Positions 57,763-64,000 of a stretch of 64,000 bases of DNA are shown here, in pieces. The translations under genes were made by a program, and so were the position numbers. How positions within the stretch are numbered: position 1 is the first letter of the stretch; each line of letters opens with the position of its first letter. This DNA comes from Mycolicibacterium vulneris (GTDB lineage: Bacteria > Actinomycetota > Actinomycetes > Mycobacteriales > Mycobacteriaceae), in assembly GCF_002104765.1 (NCBI RefSeq), contig NZ_NCXM01000023.1:38558-102557 (forward strand), given 5' to 3'. A model generated the notes under the pieces. The model was not told the origin of the DNA, made no database searches, and saw only the letters and a list, made by a program, of their open reading frames with translations.

Positions 57763-58245
57763 GTGCGTCAGCTCATTGTGATCTTTATGGTTTTGCTGGC
57801 CTCCGGCTGCGGCTGGAAGCCGACCGCGCCACCGCAGGCCCGACCCGACACCTGCAAGGACTCCGACGGGCCCACGGCCGGCACCGTGCGCCGGGCCATC
57901 ACCGCGGTCCCCATCGCCGTTCCCGGCACGATCTGGGTCGAGATGGGCCGGGGGCACACGCGAAACTGCCGGTTGCACTGGGTGCAGATCATCCCGACGA
58001 TCGCCAGCGAATCAAGTCCACAACAACTGCTGTTCTTCGACCACAACACGCCGCTCGGTAGCCCCACCTCGAACCCGAAGCCGTATATAACCGTGCTACC
58101 GCCTTCGGATGACACCGTCACCGTTCAATACCAGTGGCAGAAGGGAAATGATCAGATGTGCTGTCCCACCGGGATCGGAACGGTCAAGTTCCGGATCGGC
58201 CCAGACGGCAAGCTGCAAACCCTTGGCAAGGTCCCGAATCAATAA
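57763..58245 (+). CDS. lppP: Lipoprotein LppP
   Basis: 160-residue LppP/LprE-family lipoprotein. The short signal peptide RQLIVIFMVLLASGC has the lipobox LASGC. The mature part (DTCKDSDGPTAGTVRRAI; GHTRNCRLHWVQIIPTIAS; YQWQKGNDQMCCPTGIG) matches M. tuberculosis LppP (Rv2330c). Two disulfides are likely. As in H37Rv it precedes a narK gene. The function is unknown, but the family has been linked to intracellular survival. Confidence 0.9.
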   Translation: MRQLIVIFMVLLASGCGWKPTAPPQARPDTCKDSDGPTAGTVRRAITAVPIAVPGTIWVEMGRGHTRNCRLHWVQIIPTIASESSPQQLLFFDHNTPLGSPTSNPKPYITVLPPSDDTVTVQYQWQKGNDQMCCPTGIGTVKFRIGPDGKLQTLGKVPNQ

Positions 58246-58598
58246 CGTTGCACACCAATGACTTCCCTGCACACCCGAGACTCCGCCGGAAAACCAATGC
58301 CGTTGTGTAACAGTCTGATCACGCCAACGCGGCCGCAATGCCGTGGCCAGGCACAATCCGGGATTCAAAACCGTCCGGGGCGAAGGCATTTCGGCCCGGG
58401 GTACAACAGCAACGAACCCGCACGGCGTTGATTCAGGAGATTCTCATCGCACGATGCGGGATTGCTTGGGAAGTCCTGTCATCCTGGATGGCCGGTGCCG
58501 GGTGATTATTGCGGAGCCACCGACACGTAATTGGCCGGCGGGCGGCCCGGCATCCGCGTGTGACGCCTACGAGCAGTGAGGCTGGAAGGCAGGTTTGG
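58246..58598. other. Intergenic region between lppP and narK
   Basis: 353 bases with no convincing gene on either strand. It presumably holds the narK promoter. No known operator is recognised. A longer in-frame start for narK at 58509 exists, but the stretch after it reads as Arg/His-rich noise. Confidence 0.5.
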
Positions 58599-60002
58599 AT
58601 GGGGCGGTCACGACGGATCGCGCACTGGGACCCCGAAGACGATGCGGCATGGGAAGCCGGTAACAAGGTCATCGCCCGGCGCAATCTGATCTGGTCCATC
58701 GCGACGATGCACGTCGCCTTTTCGATCTGGTACCTGTGGTCGGTGATGGTGCTGTTCATGCCGCAGTCCGTCTACGGTTTTTCCACCGGCGACAAGCTGT
58801 TGGTGGGCGCCACCGCGGCGCTGGTGGGGGCGCTGGTGCGCATCCCTTACGCCATGGCCACGGCGAGGCTGGGTGGCCGCAACTGGGCGGTGTTGTCGTC
58901 GCTGGTGCTCCTGATCCCCACCGTGGCCGCCATCGTGCTGTTGGCGCACCCCGGCCTGCCGTTGTGGCCGTATCTGGTGTGCGCGGCGTTGACCGGCCTG
59001 GGCGGGGGAAACTACGCGGCTTCGCTGGCCAACGTCGAATCCTTCTTCCCGCAGCGTCGCAAAGGGTTCGCGCTGGGGCTCACCGGCGGGATCGGCAACC
59101 TGGGCGCGGCGAGCATCCAGGCCGTCGGGCTCGTCGTACTGGCCACGGCGGGCAACCAGGCGCCGTATTGGGTGTGCGCCGTCTACCTGGTGCTCTTGTC
59201 CGTCGTCGGCGTCGGGGCCGCGCTGTTCATGGACAACCTGGATCACTTCATCGAGGTCGCGCACGTGCGCTCCGTGCTCGCGGTGCCCGACACCTGGGCG
59301 ATCTCGTTTCTCTACATGTGCGTCTCGGGCTCGTTCATCGGGTTCGCGTTCGCGTTCGGCCAGGTCATTGCCCACAACTTGATCGCCGGCGGGCAGACCC
59401 ATGCGCAAGCGGCCCTGCACGCGGCGGAGATCGCCTTCCTCGGACCGCTGCTCGGATCGGTGGCGCGGGTGATCGGCGGCAAGCTGGGCGACCGCTTCGA
59501 CGGCGGCCGCGTCACCCTGACCGTGCTGGCCGCGATGGTCGGCGCCGGCGGGTTCCTGGTCGCTGTGAGCATCCACGACGACCTGACCCGCGGCGCACCG
59601 GTGTCGATCTACACGACCGCCGGCTACATCGCCGGATTCATCGCCCTGTTCATTTTCTGCGGCCTCGGCAAGGGCTCGGTCTTCAAGCTCATCCCCTCGG
59701 TCTTCGCCGAGCGCAGCCGCGCGCTGGACCTGGACGACACCGAGCGCCGCCATTGGGAACGCGTCAGGTCGGCGGCGTTGATCGGGTTCGCCGGATCGTT
59801 CGGCGCGCTGGGCGGCATGGTGATCAACCTGGCGCTGCGAGAGTCCAACACCATTACCGGCACCGAGACGCCGGCCTTCTGGGCGTTCATGATCTGCTAC
59901 GTCGCCGCGGCGTTGTTGACCTGGGCGAGGTACGTGCGGCCGCAACGCGCGACCCGCGCACCCGGCCGCGAGGCGATCGCCGAGCAGCCCGTCAGCTCGT
60001 GA
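58599..60002 (+). CDS. narK1: Nitrate/nitrite transporter, NarK family
   Basis: 467-residue major-facilitator protein with 12 hydrophobic segments. NarK signatures are RIPYAMATARLGGRNW, the nitrate signature GLGGGNYAASLANVESFFPQ with RRKGFALGLTGGIGNLGA, and GLGKGSVFKLIPSVF. I chose the ATG at 58599 with GGAAGGCAGG upstream. The position next to lppP points to NarK1 (Rv2329c). It would import nitrate or exchange nitrite, which fits the assimilatory-type nitrate reductase 1.2 kb away. It overlaps the convergent acyl-CoA oxidase-like gene by 11 bp. Confidence 0.93.
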   Translation: MGRSRRIAHWDPEDDAAWEAGNKVIARRNLIWSIATMHVAFSIWYLWSVMVLFMPQSVYGFSTGDKLLVGATAALVGALVRIPYAMATARLGGRNWAVLSSLVLLIPTVAAIVLLAHPGLPLWPYLVCAALTGLGGGNYAASLANVESFFPQRRKGFALGLTGGIGNLGAASIQAVGLVVLATAGNQAPYWVCAVYLVLLSVVGVGAALFMDNLDHFIEVAHVRSVLAVPDTWAISFLYMCVSGSFIGFAFAFGQVIAHNLIAGGQTHAQAALHAAEIAFLGPLLGSVARVIGGKLGDRFDGGRVTLTVLAAMVGAGGFLVAVSIHDDLTRGAPVSIYTTAGYIAGFIALFIFCGLGKGSVFKLIPSVFAERSRALDLDDTERRHWERVRSAALIGFAGSFGALGGMVINLALRESNTITGTETPAFWAFMICYVAAALLTWARYVRPQRATRAPGREAIAEQPVSS

Positions 60003-61944
60003 CGGCCTCGGCCAGGTTCTCCGGATGCAGCATCTCGACGTAACGCAGCCGCTCCGGGACCCCGAACCCGTCGACAAGCGTCTCGGCGTGCGGTCGCAGC
60101 GCACGACATCGGTCGTTGATTCCCCGGGTGACCGCCTTGGCGCGTTCGGTGGACAGGTAGCGGTGCTCGATGTACCAGGCCTTGTCGTCCTCGATCACCG
60201 ACAGCGCGTACAGGTCGCACAGGATGCCGAGAAGTTCGCGGGCCTGCTCGTCGGGGCATGCGTCGATCCCGGCGACGAACGCCTCCAGGATGACGCGATC
60301 GATGTGCGCGCTGGCCGCATGCAGCACGTGATCCTGTACCGAGTTGAACGCGTCGAATGCCGACATCTCTTTGGATTTGGCCTGCAGCCGGCGCGCCACG
60401 GATGCCAGCAGATATTCCTCGCGGTCCTCGAACATCTTGATCTGGGTGCCGCGGTTGAACAGGCTGCCCTCTTCTTCGCTGTCTTGCCGCGCATCCACGA
60501 TCGTCTGGATGATCGTTTCTGCCGCAGTGCGTTTCACGACCCGTTCGCCAACGGTGTTAGCGGCGAAGCGAACCCATTCGACAGGGCTCATGCTCTTGAT
60601 GTCGTCGGCGTAGGCGGTCAGCAGTTCCTTGGCCACCAGCTGGGTCAGCACGTGGTTGTCGCCCTCGAACGTGGTGAAGACGTCGGTGTCACCCCGCAGC
60701 CCGATCAGCCTGTTCTCGGCCATGTAGCCGGCACCGCCGCACGCCTCGCGCGACTCCTGGATCGCGCGGCTGGCGTGCCAGGTGTTGGCGGCCTTCAGCC
60801 CGGCGGCACGCGCTTCCAGTTCGCGTTGCTCGTCGGCGTCGGGGGCGTCCGCGCTCTGCACGTCGTGACACTTGCCCACCAACTCGTTCTGCGCGAATTG
60901 CAGTGCGTATGACTTCGCGATCAGCGGAAACAGCCGCCGCTGGTGCACCAGGTAATCCATGATCAGCACCTCGGAATCGTCATCGGGTGCGTTGAACTGC
61001 CTGCGCTGCAACGCATATCGGGTGGCGATGTCCAGGGCCACCCGGCCGGCCGCACCCGCGCTGCCGCCCACGGTGATCCGGCCGCGGACCAGGGTGCCCA
61101 GCATGGTGAAGAACCGGCGGTTCGGGTTCTCGATCGGCGAACTGTACGTGCCGTCCGCGGCGACGTCGCCGTACTTGTTCAGCAGGTTGACCCGCGGGAC
61201 GCGGACATGGTCGAACACGATGCGGCCGTTGTCGACGCCGGGCAGCCCGCCCTTGTATTCGCAGTCCGACGTGGTGACGCCGGGCAGGTCGTTACCGTCC
61301 TCGTCGCGGATCGGGACCAGGACGCAGTGCACACCGTGATTGACCGGCTTGCCCTCCTCGGTGGTGATCAGTTGTGCGAAAACGGCTGCCATGGTTGCGG
61401 TTTCGGCGGCGCCGCCGATGTAGTCCTTGCGGGCCGACGGGGTTGGGGAGTCGATGACGAACTCTTGGGTCTCAGGGTCGTAGGTTGCGGTGGTCTCCAG
61501 CGACTGCACGTCGCTGCCGTGCCCGGTCTCGGTCATCGCGAAACAGCCGCGCAACTCCAGGCTGATGATCTGGGGCACGTAGGTCTCGTGGTGGCGCTCT
61601 GTGCCCAGGTTCTCCACGGCCCCGCCGAACAGCCCCCACTGCACGCCGGCCTTCACCATCAGCGACAGGTCCGACATCGCCAGCATCTCGATCATCGTGA
61701 TCGCCGCACCGACGTCGCCGGTGCCGCCGTGTTCCTTCTTGAAACTGTCGGCGGCCGCGCCGAACGCCGCCATGATCCTCATCTGCTCCGCCACCTTGGT
61801 GCGGGCGATCACGGTGTTCGGTGTGTAGTGCGGGCGGAACAGGTCCTCGGAGAGCGTGTCCCGCATCCGGTTTCTGACATCGCGCCAGCGCCCGTCCAGG
61901 GCGTTGCGCAGATACTCGGCAGTGCTAGTCGTTTCAGGCGCCAT
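59992..61944 (-). CDS. Acyl-CoA oxidase/dehydrogenase-like flavoprotein
   Basis: 650-residue FAD enzyme of the acyl-CoA dehydrogenase superfamily, with the length and end domain of acyl-CoA oxidases. It has FAMTETGHGSDVQSLETTAT, the central beta domain (SARKDYIGGAAETATMAAVF), GRITVGGSAGAAGRVALDIA, and the catalytic-base region DVFTTFEGDNHVLTQLVAK. It would introduce the first double bond in fatty acyl-CoA beta-oxidation. Divergent neighbours give no operon context. The exact FadE number cannot be given. Confidence 0.9.
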   Translation of the reverse strand: MAPETTSTAEYLRNALDGRWRDVRNRMRDTLSEDLFRPHYTPNTVIARTKVAEQMRIMAAFGAAADSFKKEHGGTGDVGAAITMIEMLAMSDLSLMVKAGVQWGLFGGAVENLGTERHHETYVPQIISLELRGCFAMTETGHGSDVQSLETTATYDPETQEFVIDSPTPSARKDYIGGAAETATMAAVFAQLITTEEGKPVNHGVHCVLVPIRDEDGNDLPGVTTSDCEYKGGLPGVDNGRIVFDHVRVPRVNLLNKYGDVAADGTYSSPIENPNRRFFTMLGTLVRGRITVGGSAGAAGRVALDIATRYALQRRQFNAPDDDSEVLIMDYLVHQRRLFPLIAKSYALQFAQNELVGKCHDVQSADAPDADEQRELEARAAGLKAANTWHASRAIQESREACGGAGYMAENRLIGLRGDTDVFTTFEGDNHVLTQLVAKELLTAYADDIKSMSPVEWVRFAANTVGERVVKRTAAETIIQTIVDARQDSEEEGSLFNRGTQIKMFEDREEYLLASVARRLQAKSKEMSAFDAFNSVQDHVLHAASAHIDRVILEAFVAGIDACPDEQARELLGILCDLYALSVIEDDKAWYIEHRYLSTERAKAVTRGINDRCRALRPHAETLVDGFGVPERLRYVEMLHPENLAEAVTS

Positions 61945-62045
61945 AAGCCGACAGTAATGGGCGGGTCGCGTCGCGGGAACAACGGCGACAGTTCATGTCG
62001 CCGAACGGAAGTTCGCGGCCGCCGTCGGCCGCCGGCGCCGGAAAC

Positions 62046-64000
62046 TCAGAACTCGGGATGACGGGCTTGCGGGGCGGGATCGGGAGACGGGCCGCGGCTG
62101 TGGCCGAGGGGCGACCGCAGCCGGTAGAGCGCGAACCCGGCCGCGATGACGCCGAACAACACGAGCATCCCCATGTCGAACACCCACCAGCCGCTGTAGT
62201 GGGTCCACGTCACGGCGTCGGCCGCCAGCGAGTCGACCCTGCGCAGATTCGCGGTGGAGGCTGCGGCCGCGAAACCCCACTGGGCCGGGACGAACCAGCT
62301 GATCTGCTGCAGGCCCAACACGCTTACCAGCTGCACCAGGCTCCCGTTGAACAGCGCAGAGGCCAGGATCACCGGAACCACCAGCGGCAGGACCTCCCGC
62401 GGCGACTTGCCCAGCGACGACAGCGCGAGGCCGATGACCGCGGAGACGATCGCGGTGACGGCCACGCTCACGTAGAGCTCGACCGTGGCGTTGTGCAGCA
62501 GGACGGCGCTGCGTTCCGGCTCGCCCTTGACCGCGATGACGATCGCGAACACGACGGCCGTCCAGACGGCCGCGGCCAGGCCGTAGACGGTGAACTTGGC
62601 GGTCAGGTAGGCCGGCGCGGACAGGCCGACCTCCTGCTCGCGCCGGTAGACGCGATGTTCGTTCACCACCGCGCGGATGGTCAGCGCCGTCCCGATGATC
62701 ACCGCGGCGACGTTGAAGGCGGCCAGGATCTCGATGGCTTCGTGCGCGTTGGCGCTGCCCGGATCGGGCCGCGTCAAGCCGGAATCACCCGGGATCAGCA
62801 ACGCGAGCCCGGCCAGCACGAACGGCAGGATCGCCAGGAACGCGAAGTAGATGCGATCACCGAGCAGCAGGCGAATCTCGCGCCGGGCCAGTAACCGGAT
62901 CTGCCGGTTCCTGGACAGCACGGGTGGCGGCGGGCCGGGTGCCGCGACTTCGGGCGGGGCGGTCGGTGCCGCCGTCTGCGGCCGCGCGCGGAAGGCGCGG
63001 TGGGCACCCTCGGGATCGGCGCCGACCTGCGCGAGCACCCTCGACCAGTCGTTGGTGCCCATCGCGGACTCGACTTGCAGGGGCGTTCCGAGATACGCGA
63101 CTTTGCCCGCGGCGGTGAGCACCAACACCTGGTCGCACGCGTTCACGTCGGTGAGCGACGTGTGCGCCGAAATCGCGACCACGACGGCGCAGCCGATGTT
63201 GGCCTGGTGTCGCAGTATCGCCATGACGTGACGCTGCTGGGCCGCATCCAGTCCGGCGGCGGGTTCGTCGACCACGAGCAGGCTGGGCCGGCTGACGAGC
63301 TCGACCGCCAGGGCGGCGCACCGGCGCGCCTCGGGTGAGAGCTTGCGGATTCTGGTGTCCCGGTGCGGGGTCAGCTCGAGTTCGTCGAGAACCTGGCTGA
63401 CCACGCGCTCGCGCTGCTCGGCCCCGGTGTCCGGTGGCAGCCGCAGTTCGGCGGCGTACTCCACCACCTGCGCGACGGTGAGCTGCCGGTGCAGGCGGTC
63501 GTCGCGCGGGACCACCCCGATGCGGGTGCGCATGAACTCCGGCTCGGCGTGGACGTCGTGCCCGTCCACGATGACGCGCCCGGAGCTGAGTTCCCTGGTG
63601 CCGGCCAGCAGCGCGAGCAGCGCGGAATTGCGCGCGGCGGACGGTCCGATGACCGCGGTCATAGCGCCGGGACGCGCGGTGAACGAGATGCCGGACAGCG
63701 TCTCGCGGCCGTCGACCGTGAGGCCTAGCTGATAGGCCACCATGCCGGTGGTGCGCGACGCGGTCAGCAGCGGCAGCTGAAACGTGGAGTTGGGTTCCTC
63801 GGTGCGAAAGGATGGGCGCTGGGCGGGCAGCTTGCTGGTCACCATCCGCTCGATCAGGCTCGCGCCCTTGTGCTGCTCGGGTTCCGCGGCTGGCGGGGGG
63901 ACCGGCGGAGCCGGTGGCTGAGCCGGGGGTGCCGCGGCCGGGAGAACCGCGCCGGGAGGCGGTGGTGGCGGTGGGCTGGCCTGGGCAGGCCGTTGGGCGG
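62046..64000 (-). CDS. ABC transporter (ATPase fused to permease), degenerate Walker A; 5' end outside window
   Basis: Partial gene: the frame is open from the window edge at 64000 through a Pro-rich linker (PPPPPPGAVLPAAAPPAQ) into an ABC ATPase and ends after six membrane segments of the ABC-2 type. The layout, with a Pro-rich linker before the ATPase, resembles FHA-ABC proteins such as Rv1747; an FHA part would lie beyond the edge. Walker A reads IGPSAARNSALL, where GPSGAGKS is expected, so the ATP-binding lysine is asparagine (AAT, 63627-63629). The signature is LSPEARRCA instead of LSGGQ-like. Walker B (LLVVDEPAAGLD) is kept. It may be a pseudo-ATPase or work with an active partner. An ATG at 63845 is only an internal candidate. 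Confidence 0.85.
   Translation of the reverse strand, partial: AQRPAQASPPPPPPPGAVLPAAAPPAQPPAPPVPPPAAEPEQHKGASLIERMVTSKLPAQRPSFRTEEPNSTFQLPLLTASRTTGMVAYQLGLTVDGRETLSGISFTARPGAMTAVIGPSAARNSALLALLAGTRELSSGRVIVDGHDVHAEPEFMRTRIGVVPRDDRLHRQLTVAQVVEYAAELRLPPDTGAEQRERVVSQVLDELELTPHRDTRIRKLSPEARRCAALAVELVSRPSLLVVDEPAAGLDAAQQRHVMAILRHQANIGCAVVVAISAHTSLTDVNACDQVLVLTAAGKVAYLGTPLQVESAMGTNDWSRVLAQVGADPEGAHRAFRARPQTAAPTAPPEVAAPGPPPPVLSRNRQIRLLARREIRLLLGDRIYFAFLAILPFVLAGLALLIPGDSGLTRPDPGSANAHEAIEILAAFNVAAVIIGTALTIRAVVNEHRVYRREQEVGLSAPAYLTAKFTVYGLAAAVWTAVVFAIVIAVKGEPERSAVLLHNATVELYVSVAVTAIVSAVIGLALSSLGKSPREVLPLVVPVILASALFNGSLVQLVSVLGLQQISWFVPAQWGFAAAASTANLRRVDSLAADAVTWTHYSGWWVFDMGMLVLFGVIAAGFALYRLRSPLGHSRGPSPDPAPQARHPEF

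Overview
The window is chromosomal DNA of a slow-growing Mycobacterium, most likely from the M. avium complex. It is GC-rich and carries PPE, Mce/YrbE, Mtb12, LppP, AmiA2, Stf0 and decaprenyl-diphosphate-synthase genes, together with the 35-kDa major membrane protein I (an encapsulin) known from M. avium and M. leprae. From memory of H37Rv, the left part follows the Rv2376c to Rv2342 order read in reverse. The cysK/cysE and lppP/narK1 pairs correspond to the Rv2334-35 and Rv2329-30c regions.

Region by region. 0.1-3.4 kb: tandem Mtb12 antigens, then an ECF41 sigma factor with its carboxymuconolactone-decarboxylase partner behind a recognisable ECF41 promoter. 3.6-19.7 kb: a housekeeping block (hrcA, dnaJ2, rsmE, phoH, ybeY, a secreted protein, a CBS/CorC membrane protein, era, amiA2, recO, uppS, zur-smtB, glyS, a PPE-SVP gene). 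20.2-27.1 kb: a mini-protein with an isolated SVP motif, a TPM-domain membrane protein, dgt, a SodC-like lipoprotein, dnaG, a small membrane protein and tRNA-Asn. 27.1-39.2 kb: an accessory sulfur region. It holds three translationally coupled luciferase-like monooxygenases, cysE, cysK, a cysteine-free thioester-domain (TED/TQXA) protein, a divergently encoded Family 2A encapsulin with its cysteine desulfurase cargo, a YeiH-type transporter with a tiny coupled membrane protein, and trehalose 2-sulfotransferase Stf0. 39.8-50.7 kb: a complete mce operon (yrbEA-EB, mceA-F, two Mce-associated genes) and a secreted CAP-domain gene. 50.7-60 kb: a persulfide-dioxygenase-like MBL-rhodanese protein, a membrane rhodanese, a reductase fragment, a giant nitrate reductase/flavoprotein-reductase fusion, lppP and narK. 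60-64 kb: an acyl-CoA oxidase-like FadE and the 3' part of an ABC transporter whose ATPase has lost its Walker A lysine.

The most interesting find is regulatory. The TED-cysK-cysE operon is preceded by a predicted leaderless upstream ORF (34043 to 33972, minus strand) ending in seven consecutive cysteine codons, the hallmark of a cysteine-responsive attenuator. The operon faces away from the encapsulin/cysteine-desulfurase operon across a 374-bp intergenic region. This suggests a regulated cysteine and sulfur-storage module in which cysteine is made (CysE, CysK), desulfurated inside a protein shell (desulfurase in encapsulin), and further sulfur species are moved or used by YeiH, Stf0 and possibly the monooxygenases. 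The TED protein contains no cysteine, has no visible export signal, and carries serine where the thioester cysteine should be, so its role here is unknown.
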